Origin: Holdemanella sp. MSK.7.32
Lineage (GTDB): Bacteria; Bacillota_I; Bacilli_A; Erysipelotrichales; Erysipelotrichaceae
Direction: 5' to 3'
Assembly: GCF_024460475.1 (NCBI RefSeq)
Contig: NZ_JANFYN010000001.1
Span: forward strand, 47,326-111,325
DNA: 64,000 nt
The notes beneath the pieces are model-generated. The model did not search any database, was not told the DNA's origin, and saw nothing but the letters and a program-made list of their open reading frames with translations. Made by a program: the position numbers and the translations under genes. The first letter of the stretch is position 1. Each line of letters begins with the position of its first letter. Of this stretch, positions 23,167 through 31,384 are shown piece after piece.

Positions 23167-23712
23167 GCTTAATTTCTCACTGTAAATCTTTTCTATTCTA
23201 TTTGATAACTCACACTGATCATTCAATTTTTCCAGTTCTGCATGATTTTCCGTTTTCAGTAAATCATCAAATTTATTTTCACGGAATCTGATCAGAATTT
23301 CTTCCAACTGGTCTAAAACTTTCTGATGACATGCATCTTCTTTTTTCTTCCAATAAAGTAAAAAAGTCAAAAGAAGCACGCATATCACAGTGCTTACAGC
23401 ACCGGTCACCATAACCTGATGCCGGAATTGCAAATAAAATGCATTCCCTTTATTCCCCCAGTATCCATATTGTTCCAATAATCGCCTTCCCTGTTCGTTA
23501 GTTTCAATATCCTTATCCTTAAGCAATTCCGAAATAGCATCCAGCTCGGAAAATTCTTCCTTTGTAGCAATCTCTGTCATAAGATTCATTTTATATTTAT
23601 AATCTTCATAAAACACATACGTGGTAAAGCAATTTAATATTGCAAACAATACTATGACAGGCAATACCCCGAAGAGCACTACTGTGATCTTCTTGAGATA
23701 TCTCTTTGTCAC
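23164..23712 (-). pseudogene. Sensor histidine kinase, truncated by the prophage
   Basis: This 182-residue frame starts at GTG 23712 (GGAGGTAAGGCA upstream) and overlaps the response regulator stop (GTGA). It contains two membrane helices (VVLFGVLPVIVLFAILNCF and MVTGAVSTVICVLLLTFLLY) around a short extracellular sensor and a following coiled coil (QKVLDQLEEILIRFRENKFD), then stops at about residue 182. The histidine box and ATPase domain, another 200 residues in intact members, are absent. The break coincides with the phage end; the stop codon TGA may itself be the first three phage bases. Confidence 0.85.
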
Positions 23713-24398
23713 TGCCTTACCTCCTGATTCCATATATACCCAAGACCTCTGATATTCTTTATATAGACCGGTGCAGCCGGATTGTCTTCAATTTTCTCAC
23801 GGAGTCTTCTGATATTGACAGCGATTGTATTTTCATCCACAAAATCCCCTTCCAGATCAAACACATTTTCCAATATTTGTGTTTTTGAAAGAATCTGTTT
23901 CGGATTCTGAAGAAAAAAAGTCAGCATTTTCAACTCTGTTTTTGTCAGACTGATTTCACGACTCTTTATCAGGACTTTCATTTCTCCTGCGATAAATACG
24001 ATATCTCCCGAAATCATCTTTTCGGCTTCCTTTTTCTCCTGTCTGCGGCGGAAATGTGCTTCTATTTTCAAAAGAAGTACCGAAAGACTAAACGGCTTTG
24101 TAATATAATCATCTGCCCCTGCTTCATATCCCATGACCTGATCCATCTCCTGATCTAGTGCTGTAAGGCAAATAATGTATGTATTATAATTGCATCTCAT
24201 CCACCTTACAAATTCCAGTCCATTCCCATCCGGAAGATTCACATCACAAATGGTAACATCCACATTATGATCACTTGCAATTCTTTTCGCTTTTTTTATT
24301 GATTCTGCTGAAAAGACCTCATATCCGGCTTTTTTCAGTGAGAATATAATTCCACGATTTAAATTTTCATCATCTTCAACCACGAGTATACCTGGCAT
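23709..24398 (-). CDS. OmpR-family response regulator
   Basis: The 229-residue protein has an intact receiver domain (LVVEDDENLNRG, phosphoacceptor Asp in CDVNLPDGNG, LTALDQE, then ADDYITKPFSLSVLL with the conserved Lys) and a C-terminal winged helix (ISLTKTELKMLTFFLQNPKQ, VDENTIAVNIRRLREKI, IRGLGYIW). It pairs with the truncated kinase that follows. Without that kinase it may be orphaned or respond to another phosphate donor. GAGAGG precedes its start. Confidence 0.93.
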   Translation of the reverse strand: MPGILVVEDDENLNRGIIFSLKKAGYEVFSAESIKKAKRIASDHNVDVTICDVNLPDGNGLEFVRWMRCNYNTYIICLTALDQEMDQVMGYEAGADDYITKPFSLSVLLLKIEAHFRRRQEKKEAEKMISGDIVFIAGEMKVLIKSREISLTKTELKMLTFFLQNPKQILSKTQILENVFDLEGDFVDENTIAVNIRRLREKIEDNPAAPVYIKNIRGLGYIWNQEVRQ

Positions 24399-24423
24399 AG
24401 CATATGTACCTCTCTTTATTCAC

Positions 24424-24665
24424 TTTCAAGAATGCCTCGACACATTCTTTTCCTTGTCACGCATAAATGTTTTCATAGCGGTTTGAAATTGTTGCACCTC
24501 AATTTTTCTATATTTGATTATATCACAGATGCATCTTTCTTTATTATATGTTCTGACAGTATTTCCGTAATTTGTTTCGACGTCAGCGATTCCCAACTGA
24601 TATGCGGACTGTTTTTCCTAACGCACGATTACACCTTTGCTTCTCAATTGTTGATTGCCAAATTA
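24424..24665 (-). pseudogene. AbiEi-like antitoxin remnant
   Basis: Read on the minus strand, one frame gives QQLRSKGVIVR, an amber stop, EKQSAYQLGIADVETNYGNT, then VRTYNKERCICDIIKYRKIE and VQQFQTAMKTFMRDKEKN before a TGA at 24426-24424. This matches the C-terminal half of AbiEi-type (type IV) antitoxins, with their GITEV...YGN-VRTYD-ER-LCDLI pattern. The N-terminal winged-helix part and the AbiEii toxin are missing and the frame carries an internal stop, so it is a decayed relic. Confidence 0.7.
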
Positions 24666-24783
24666 TTTAAATAGGAAATCTTTGATAACTGTTTATAAGC
24701 CAAACCTCAACCTCCTTGTGCTTAAAGTATATGAAGTTTTGGCTTTATCTTGCAGTTTGCGAATATCTGTATAAATAGAAAAA

Positions 24784-24818
24784 TCCCTTTGAGAATAGGA
24801 TTTCTCCACTCTCAAAGG
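24784..24818 (-). terminator. Terminator after the CPBP protease gene
   Basis: CCCTTTGAGA and TCTCAAAGGG form a 10-bp stem with a 15-base loop; on the minus strand the stem is followed by ATTTTTCTATTTA. No gene was found in the rest of 24666-24885. Confidence 0.7.
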
Positions 24819-24885
24819 GCAAGTTGGCAAACTGGAAATTGTCAAATTCTTTGTAATAGGGTAATCCTAATCTATAAATTACCAT

Positions 24886-25698
24886 TTAGTCATTGCATTT
24901 TTTATAAAGAAAAACAGCTACGATCCATGCAAAAATAATAGTAAATATACCTGTTTCACTCACAAAAAACATTTTGTTATTAGCAACGGTTACTGTTCCA
25001 AAAATCAACTGGTCAAAAGTATTATGAGCTGCATGCAAAAAGATAGCAGGCCAAATACTTTTTGTTTTTATCGTTATTATTCCGTAAATCATTCCAACAG
25101 GTATAATCATAAAAAGAAAAGCCGGAACAGAATACCATGCGGGAGTTCCCGGCATATACAGACCTGATATAAGAATAGGCAAGTGCCATACACCCCAAAA
25201 TATAGAAGTATATATTAGTGCCTTTTTTATTCCTACTCTTTCTAAGGTAGCTGGAACTAAATAACCTCTCCACCCAATTTCCTCACCGATAGCTGTAATC
25301 AAGCCTATGAAAATCCCAACAACAGACATAAGAACCAACTGAATGACGGATGCTTTACTCATATCTAAACTATTGGGAAAAGCAATCCAAAAAAGCACAT
25401 ATGGTATTCCTATGTAAACTGCCGGAATTAAACAAGATAATAGTATCCATTTAATTGATGTCTTCTGAAATCCAATACTCTGAAGTAATTTTTTGAATGA
25501 TATTTTTCCGTTACTTTCTTTCTGCGATATACATCCTGCAATTATTGCCGCTATTGTGGGAACCCACATTAAAAAAACAGCTAACCCCATAGCTCTTAGT
25601 GCAATAACTATCGTTTCGAATATTGCACTAACTGAAATGACTATTACTAAAAAAAGTGTAACTGATTTATTCGTAAACATTTTTTTCTGTTCATCCAT
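24886..25698 (-). CDS. CPBP (CAAX-like) intramembrane metalloprotease
   Basis: The 270-residue protein has about eight membrane helices and the three CPBP motifs: EEIGWRGYL (Glu-Glu and Arg), FWGVWHLPI (His) and HAAHNTFDQ (His). These form the intramembrane metal site of the Rce1-like family. Bacterial members process or give immunity to peptides, among other roles. AGAAGGAAAAAGTA precedes the start. It is a single gene between the AbiEi relic and lysS. Confidence 0.9.
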   Translation of the reverse strand: MDEQKKMFTNKSVTLFLVIVISVSAIFETIVIALRAMGLAVFLMWVPTIAAIIAGCISQKESNGKISFKKLLQSIGFQKTSIKWILLSCLIPAVYIGIPYVLFWIAFPNSLDMSKASVIQLVLMSVVGIFIGLITAIGEEIGWRGYLVPATLERVGIKKALIYTSIFWGVWHLPILISGLYMPGTPAWYSVPAFLFMIIPVGMIYGIITIKTKSIWPAIFLHAAHNTFDQLIFGTVTVANNKMFFVSETGIFTIIFAWIVAVFLYKKCND

Positions 25699-25749
25699 TA
25701 CTTTTTCCTTCTTTCATAATTCCGATTTGTATTTCTGTTAGTTTTAAAA

Positions 25750-25777
25750 ATGAGCAATCCCGATTGGAATTGCCCAC
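25750..25777 (-). terminator. Terminator after lysS
   Basis: On the minus strand GGGCAATTCC and GGGATTGCTC pair (two wobbles) around AATC, followed by ATTTTTAAA. It lies about 125 bp past the lysS stop. Confidence 0.65.
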
Positions 25778-25901
25778 TCTTTGTACTATTTATGCGATTT
25801 TTTTGCTTGCACAAATCTCAGCATCAATTGATGTAAATCACTGTTTTTTCAGTTGTTTATCAAATGAAATACGTCCCGTCTCTTTGGTAAAACGGTACAT
25901 C

Positions 25902-27815
25902 TTAGTAAAGCTTAGCTCCTGCAGGAATATTGTCATCAACCATCAATAAGTTCAAGCATTCATGACCATCTTCTTCATGTACAGCTGAGATCAACATACC
26001 TTCAGAATTGATACCCATCATTTTTCTTGGTGGTAAGTTTACAATCGCAATCGCAGTCTTTCCAACCAATTCTTCTGGTTCATAATATTCGTGAATTCCG
26101 CTTAAAATAACGCGATCTTTACGTTCTCCGTCATCCAAAGTAAACTTTAATAGCTTCTTAGATTTTTCTACAGCTTCACAAGCTAAAACCTTAACAGCAC
26201 GGAAATCTGACTTACTGAATGTTTCAAAATCTACCATATCTGTGAAGATTGGTTCGATTTTTACATTCGAGAAATCAACCTTTACAGGTGCAGCTTCCAC
26301 TGGTTTTTTAGCTGCTGCTTTCTTGTTTGAATCCCCTAAGTTCTTCATGTGAGGGAATAATAATACTTCACGAATTGTTCTTTGATCTGTCAACAACATT
26401 ACGAAACGATCAATTCCAAGTCCTACACCACCAGTTGGAGGAAGACCATATTCCAATGCTTCTACATAATCTGTATCTACTTCGTTAGCTTCATCATCAC
26501 CTAATTCACGAAGCTCTAATTGTTTTTCGAAACGTTCTCTTTGATCAATTGGATCATTTAATTCAGAGAATGCGTTCGCATATTCGTGTCCACAAATGAA
26601 CAATTCATAACGATCCGCAAATCTAGGATCTTTCTTATTCTTTTTAGCTAATGGAGAAATGGATGTTGGATGACCATATACAAATGTTGGTTGTACAATT
26701 GTTTCTTCAACATATTTTTCGAAGAACAAGTTAATAATGTGTCCAACTGTATTATGGATCTTTTCAACTTCAATATCATGTTCCTCAGCCAATTTCACAG
26801 CTTCTTCATAACTCATATCTTGCCAGAAATCTACACCACAAGCTTCTTTGATCGCATCCACCATGTGAATACGTTTAAAAGGAGCTTTTAATGATAATTT
26901 TGTTCCTTGATAAGTAATATCTGTAGTACCCAATACTTCATTAGCTACTGAATCAAACAATCCTTCAATCAAGTCCATCATTCCGTGTAAATCACTATAG
27001 GCAACATAAGCTTCAACTGTAGTAAATTCAGGGTTATGCATCGCATCCATACCTTCATTACGGAATAAACGACCAATTTCATAAACACCTTCTAAACCAC
27101 CAACGATCAAACGTTTCAATGGCAACTCAGTCGCAATACGCAAATAGAAGTCCATATTTAATGTGTTGTGGTGCGTTACGAAAGGTCTAGCACTTGCACC
27201 ACCTAAGATTGGCTGCATAACTGGAGTTTCAACTTCCACTAAACCTTGACCATCCAAATAGTGTTGGATTGCACGAATGATTTTTGGTCTTGTTAGTGCA
27301 ATATGCTTAGCTTCTGGATTCATGATCAAGTCTACATAACGACGACGGAAACGCTCTTCAACATCTGTCAAACCATGGAATTTTTCTGGTAATGGACGAA
27401 GTGATTTTGAAAGATGTGTATAATTTTTAGCACGAACAGACAATTGTCCATGATCTGTCTTCATGACAGTACCTTCAATACCTACAATATCTCCAATATC
27501 ATTTTTCTTGAAGATTTCATATTGATCATCACCAATTTCATCTTTACGAACATAAATCTGAATTTGACCTTCACGATCCTGGATGTTCATAAAACCAGCC
27601 TTACCCTGACGACGCTTCGTCATGATACGACCTGCAATTTTAACAGTTACTTGTAACTCATCTAATTCTTCTTTTGTCTTGTCTTCATAAGATGATTTGA
27701 TAATACCTGAATTTGAAGTACGATCATAACGAGATCCAAATGGATCAATACCCATGTCGATCAAATCTTGCATCTTTTGACGACGAACTTGTTCTTGTTG
27801 CGTTAACTTTTCCAT
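25902..27815 (-). CDS. lysS: Lysyl-tRNA synthetase (class II) fused to a tRNA-binding OB domain
   Basis: The first 500 residues are a class II LysRS: OB-fold anticodon-binding domain ([18 protein letters not shown]), motif 2 around [20 protein letters not shown], and motif 3 [17 protein letters not shown]. After an Ala/Lys linker, residues 530-637 form an EMAP II/Trbp111-like tRNA-binding domain ([39 protein letters not shown]) like the C-terminus of MetRS. Ordinary bacterial LysRS ends near residue 500. A T-box leader precedes it, so expression should respond to uncharged tRNA-Lys. Confidence 0.95.
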   Translation of the reverse strand: MEKLTQQEQVRRQKMQDLIDMGIDPFGSRYDRTSNSGIIKSSYEDKTKEELDELQVTVKIAGRIMTKRRQGKAGFMNIQDREGQIQIYVRKDEIGDDQYEIFKKNDIGDIVGIEGTVMKTDHGQLSVRAKNYTHLSKSLRPLPEKFHGLTDVEERFRRRYVDLIMNPEAKHIALTRPKIIRAIQHYLDGQGLVEVETPVMQPILGGASARPFVTHHNTLNMDFYLRIATELPLKRLIVGGLEGVYEIGRLFRNEGMDAMHNPEFTTVEAYVAYSDLHGMMDLIEGLFDSVANEVLGTTDITYQGTKLSLKAPFKRIHMVDAIKEACGVDFWQDMSYEEAVKLAEEHDIEVEKIHNTVGHIINLFFEKYVEETIVQPTFVYGHPTSISPLAKKNKKDPRFADRYELFICGHEYANAFSELNDPIDQRERFEKQLELRELGDDEANEVDTDYVEALEYGLPPTGGVGLGIDRFVMLLTDQRTIREVLLFPHMKNLGDSNKKAAAKKPVEAAPVKVDFSNVKIEPIFTDMVDFETFSKSDFRAVKVLACEAVEKSKKLLKFTLDDGERKDRVILSGIHEYYEPEELVGKTAIAIVNLPPRKMMGINSEGMLISAVHEEDGHECLNLLMVDDNIPAGAKLY

Positions 27816-27841
27816 TGTTTTCTCCTTTTTCTTTTATCCAT

Positions 27842-28085
27842 AAAAAAAGGCACTTGCCACAAAGGGACGAAGTGCTCGTGTTACCACCCTAATTTACCAG
27901 ACAAATCACTTTGTCTAGCCTTAGTCACTGTCTATAAACAGCGCTTCCTTTAATGCAGGAAATACAAATAGCTCCAAGTCTTTATTCCCAATTAGTCCTA
28001 CGCTTTTTTTCACCAACCAAAAGCTCTCTAAAGTATTTCTAAAAGGTACTCGCCCTCTTCATTGCCTTTTTATACGCTTTTATCC
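27842..28085 (-). promoter_or_regulatory. T-box leader of lysS
   Basis: On the minus strand the leader has an AGAGAG stem I element, the T-box AGGGTGGTAACACG (27877-27890), and then a terminator GCACTTCGTC...GCAAGTGC with a run of T (27842-27876). The T-box bulge pairs with the acceptor end of uncharged tRNA and switches the terminator off. Lys-type AAA/AAG triplets occur in the stretch where the specifier should lie (near 27985), agreeing with the downstream lysS. Confidence 0.92.
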
Positions 28086-28111
28086 TACTAGACAATACAC
28101 AATTTGTCAAT

Positions 28112-28672
28112 TTAAGATTTATCCATATATCGAATATTTAATTCTTTAATACTGTTTTTAAATAAAACATCGATCTTGGCATAATATGTTTCTACATCCG
28201 GCTCAAAATTACGAGAAATCCAATACTTTAAAAAGTATAACAAATCATTCGCATAATAATCCACTAAAAAATCTACTGTAAATCTTGAATCCATCCCACT
28301 CACATCTAAATAAGAAAATACATTTCTAAATATTTCTTTAAACACATTACTCATTAAATCTTCAAACCCATTCTGTCCTGTGATTCTGTAACAAGACTTA
28401 AAGAAATCACGATTATCACTTACAGTCTGAAAGATGTGTTTTATAATTTGAGGATTGGATTCATGCTCAATCCCTTTATAAAACATACGATGAATCAAGT
28501 ATTCTAAAGCCTCATACTTATCCATAAAATGATTATAGAAAGTTCCACGAATAACACCTGTTTTATCGCAAATCTGTTTGATTGTGATCTTTTCGAAAGG
28601 CTTTTGTTGCATCAAAATATACAATCCCTCGCTCAGAAGATCTTTCATTGTCACCTTTTCATTTAACGTCAT
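28112..28672 (-). CDS. TetR-family transcriptional regulator
   Basis: The 186-residue protein has an N-terminal TetR helix-turn-helix (KPFEKITIKQICDKTGVIRG, TFYNHFMDKYEALEYL) and a helical ligand-binding region. It is 10 bp downstream of the MntP-like gene and probably co-transcribed with it. AGAGGTGATTTC stands before the start. Its ligand and targets are not evident; the partner membrane protein is a candidate target. Confidence 0.88.
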   Translation of the reverse strand: MTLNEKVTMKDLLSEGLYILMQQKPFEKITIKQICDKTGVIRGTFYNHFMDKYEALEYLIHRMFYKGIEHESNPQIIKHIFQTVSDNRDFFKSCYRITGQNGFEDLMSNVFKEIFRNVFSYLDVSGMDSRFTVDFLVDYYANDLLYFLKYWISRNFEPDVETYYAKIDVLFKNSIKELNIRYMDKS

Positions 28673-28682
28673 GAAATCACCT

Positions 28683-29240
28683 CTACAATCGAATTAATTT
28701 AAAAATTAATGATAAGCTCATAAATAAGTATACGACACCGCAAAGAAAATAATAAGCCTTTTGATATCCGGCCCCATTATAATATCCAATATAGAAGTGA
28801 ATCATATAGCCAGCAAGTACAATTAAAAATAAGACTAAAGACTCCATCAAATAAGGAAGATTCATATAATAACAGCCAACTCCAACAAAGAAACAGTCCA
28901 GTCCTCCAATAAGAGCCAATTTAATAATTTGTTTTGTATCAAACTCTTGTAGCCTTTCCACAAACTTTCCACGCTTAAAACTATAAATGATCATTCCATT
29001 TCCAAGAATCAAAAAGACAAATATCGCAACATATTTATTCAATGTTGCCAATGGACGTCCAAAAATATATGTGGACATTTCATGTCCTAATAAAAACATA
29101 CCCGAACTGCATAGCGCAAAAATCAATCCATAAACCAATGCTTTTGAAAAGCGAATATTACGAATTGAAGCCCCCTGTTCTAGTGCACATACAAATACGT
29201 CTAAACTCAAACAAATACACAAAATTCCAAATATCAACAT
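28683..29240 (-). CDS. MntP-like membrane protein (putative cation exporter)
   Basis: The 185-residue protein has six predicted helices arranged as two similar halves, each with the MntP hallmark: CLSLDVFVCALEQGA near the start and IGGLDCFFVGVGCYY in the middle, each with a membrane-embedded Asp. MntP proteins export manganese; the substrate here is unproven. ATG 29240 fits AAGGTGGA better than the TTG at 29246. It leads the tetR gene and is divergent from the DUF2974 gene. Confidence 0.72.
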   Translation of the reverse strand: MLIFGILCICLSLDVFVCALEQGASIRNIRFSKALVYGLIFALCSSGMFLLGHEMSTYIFGRPLATLNKYVAIFVFLILGNGMIIYSFKRGKFVERLQEFDTKQIIKLALIGGLDCFFVGVGCYYMNLPYLMESLVLFLIVLAGYMIHFYIGYYNGAGYQKAYYFLCGVVYLFMSLSLIFKLIRL

Positions 29241-29343
29241 ATACAATCCACCTTCACTAACCTTATTGTATACGAACTTGGATTATTTTAAAATTATCGA
29301 TGAACATATTTCAATAAATGTATTTCTGAACTACAATAAAGCT

Positions 29344-30372
29344 ATGAAAAACATCATTGACTACATTAAAGAATACGGAAATTTAACCCTTGAAGAATAT
29401 CCATTTAATAACGTGGACTCTTTGATTCTTTCACAAATTTCCTATATTAAATTTGAAAACTCAAGCATTGACATCGAATCTGAAATCCATTTATTAAGCG
29501 ATTTTGAAAATGAAATTGATACTTTATGCATCGATACCCGAGTACCTGAATTAAACGAAGAATTATTCCTTCAGTGCATACACTCCCTTCGTTATGAATC
29601 CATTACCATTTCTCATCTACAAACGAATTTTGACAAAGATAATGAAAAACAATTCTGTGCTATGACTTTTCATTTACCCAACCAAACAGACTACATTGCC
29701 TTTCGCGGTACAGACGCAAGTTTTGTAGGATGGAAAGAAGATTTTAATCTATGTTTTCAAGAAAATATTCCAAGTCAAATTTCTGCCTTAAACTATGTGA
29801 ATAACTATAAGACAAATCACAAGCTCATCTTAGGAGGACACTCCAAAGGAGCAAATCTTGCCCTATATGCCGGTATCCATACACACAACCCCATTTATTG
29901 TATATACAATCATGATGGACCTGGATTTCTTACACCTTATCAAACCGATAAGAAAGTATTTAAAACCATACCACAATCGAGTGTTATTGGACTCTTACTT
30001 GAAGAAACACATAATTATCAAATCATCCAAAGTAGTGCCATATCCATCCTTCAACACGATCCATTTACGTGGTGCGTAGAAAACGGAGACTTTATCTATC
30101 TCAAACAAAATGATCAACTATCCAAACATACACAATCCACACTATCAAAATGGCTTAAATCTATTGATGTCAATACCCGCAAACAAGTTATTGATACCAT
30201 TTACTCTATCTTTTCAGATTATGAAAACCCAAAAGATTTAAGGAAGAATATCGATATAGCTGAAATGATCAAATCCATTCAAAATATGGATGGTCAAACG
30301 AAGAAAATGATTAGTGAAACGATTCAAGTCTTATTCAAATGTATTCATAATGAAATCAAGCGAGGATTCTAA
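29344..30372 (+). CDS. DUF2974 (Mbeg1-like) alpha/beta hydrolase
   Basis: The 342-residue protein begins MKNIIDYIKEYGNLTLEEYP, the typical start of DUF2974 proteins, followed by NNVDSLILSQISYIKFE. The hydrolase core has IAFRGTDASFVGWKEDFNL and the nucleophile elbow GGHSKGANLALYAG, then YNHDGPGF. A lipase or esterase activity is expected but not specific. A TTG at 29266 could extend it by 26 codons. The ribosome-binding site is weak. It converges on sdpI, and the two genes overlap by 4 bp. Confidence 0.82.
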   Translation: MKNIIDYIKEYGNLTLEEYPFNNVDSLILSQISYIKFENSSIDIESEIHLLSDFENEIDTLCIDTRVPELNEELFLQCIHSLRYESITISHLQTNFDKDNEKQFCAMTFHLPNQTDYIAFRGTDASFVGWKEDFNLCFQENIPSQISALNYVNNYKTNHKLILGGHSKGANLALYAGIHTHNPIYCIYNHDGPGFLTPYQTDKKVFKTIPQSSVIGLLLEETHNYQIIQSSAISILQHDPFTWCVENGDFIYLKQNDQLSKHTQSTLSKWLKSIDVNTRKQVIDTIYSIFSDYENPKDLRKNIDIAEMIKSIQNMDGQTKKMISETIQVLFKCIHNEIKRGF

Positions 30373-30385
30373 ATTCCTCGCTTAA
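30359..30385. terminator. Hairpin shared by the convergent DUF2974 and sdpI gene ends
   Basis: AAGCGAGGA and TCCTCGCTT form a 9-bp stem whose loop contains both stop codons. There is no T run on either side, so it may be a weak bidirectional terminator or an mRNA end stabiliser. Confidence 0.45.
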
Positions 30386-30995
30386 ATAATATATAACTAT
30401 AGATACACGGAATAATAGTCGCTACAAGAATCACAACAATGCCCATTGTCATATAACCAAGTAATCCAAGTACTATATATAAGATTCCAGCTATCACCAT
30501 ACAATAGCCACCCACACGATTTGACAACACCCAGTTTTCATCACTATTTAATGCCCATGAAGTTTTAATTCCAACCGCATAATTCCGTTTTACTTTTGGC
30601 AAATAATTTCCTAATACAATTAATAATACACCAACAAGAATATTCATCACAAAACCAACATCAAACGAGTAGCCCAAACCAAAATAAATAATCGTCATAT
30701 TTGTCACAATGCAAACGACAGGACAAATCATAAATAAAATATTCATCATAAAATCTGGAATATTATTTCGCTTTGGATCTTTTATCGTCACAAAACAAGT
30801 AAATACATGAATTGCCAAGCACAAAAACAACATGCCAAACAACCCCATAAACTTAGGCATTGTACCATCGACTTGTCCATTCACATCAAAATGGGTTGGT
30901 ACAACATCCGGTAGTTGACTATAGAAAACCAGATTCAAAGCGAATGGAATCACAAACAAAGCTAAACTAAACATAAACCATTTATTTTTCAACAT
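30369..30995 (-). CDS. sdpI: SdpI-like membrane protein
   Basis: The 208-residue protein has six helices, an N-terminal DUF1648 part (YSQLPDVVPTHFDVNGQVDG) and a C-terminal SdpI part (VLGNYLPKVKRNYAVGIKTSWALNSDENW). In Bacillus subtilis SdpI gives immunity to the SDP toxin and sequesters SdpR. ATG 30995 is chosen from GGAGGGAATGAAG; the longer frame overlaps the regulator gene heavily. No SDP toxin genes are seen nearby, so it may serve as general envelope defence. Confidence 0.88.
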   Translation of the reverse strand: MLKNKWFMFSLALFVIPFALNLVFYSQLPDVVPTHFDVNGQVDGTMPKFMGLFGMLFLCLAIHVFTCFVTIKDPKRNNIPDFMMNILFMICPVVCIVTNMTIIYFGLGYSFDVGFVMNILVGVLLIVLGNYLPKVKRNYAVGIKTSWALNSDENWVLSNRVGGYCMVIAGILYIVLGLLGYMTMGIVVILVATIIPCIYSYILFKRGI

Positions 30996-31260
30996 CTTCA
31001 TTCCCTCCAATAAAAGATTTAAAATAACACAACATCTCCTCAAAAACAGATGCGTTAATTTGATAAAAGATAAAATTTTTATCCTTCTCTTCACAAATCA
31101 AACCTGCATCCTTTAATAAGGATAAGTGATAAGAAACAGTTGCCTGAGACATATCAAAATGACTTGCGATATCTCCAGCTGACATCTTGCCTTTTTTTAA
31201 TAAACTCAAAATGTCTCTTCTGACTGGAGCACCTAGTGCTTTAAACGTTTTTTCAAACAA
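30982..31260 (-). CDS. sdpR: SdpR-like ArsR-family regulator
   Basis: The 92-residue winged-helix protein (FKALGAPVRRDILSLLKKGK, MSAGDIASHFDMSQATVSYH, LSLLKDAGLICEE) lacks the ArsR metal-binding cysteines and is of the SdpR type. It starts at TTG 31260 after AGGTGGTGATA and overlaps sdpI by 14 bp. Two matching palindromes stand directly upstream, so it very probably represses its own operon. Confidence 0.88.
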   Translation of the reverse strand: MFEKTFKALGAPVRRDILSLLKKGKMSAGDIASHFDMSQATVSYHLSLLKDAGLICEEKDKNFIFYQINASVFEEMLCYFKSFIGGNEDVEK

Positions 31261-31271
31261 AATATCACCAC

Positions 31272-31295
31272 CTATTTAGAAATATTTCTAAATAG
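31272..31295. promoter_or_regulatory. SdpR-like operator 1
   Basis: A perfect 24-bp palindrome with arms CTATTTAGAA and TTCTAAATAG, just before the regulator start. It shares both arms with a second site 54 bp away, centre to centre. Confidence 0.82.
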
Positions 31296-31325
31296 ATTAT
31301 ACATCGTTTCCATAATATTGCAATC

Positions 31326-31349
31326 CTATTTAGAATTTTTTCTAAATAG
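31326..31349. promoter_or_regulatory. SdpR-like operator 2
   Basis: The same 24-bp layout as operator 1 with identical 10-base arms and a different central tetrad. The pair brackets the presumed sdpR promoter, allowing cooperative binding or looping. Confidence 0.82.
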
Positions 31350-31360
31350 ATAATAAAAAG

Positions 31361-31384
31361 AATCAGGAAGACTATTCTCCCTGA
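31361..31384 (-). terminator. Terminator overlapping the macro-domain gene end
   Basis: On the minus strand ATCAGG and CCTGAT pair around a loop holding the stop codon and are followed by TCTTTTTATT. Confidence 0.6.

Noticed and set aside
24432..24674. Plus-strand open frame of 80 codons
   Set aside because: It is the antisense of the AbiEi-like remnant, has no ribosome-binding site, and its translation looks unlike a real protein.
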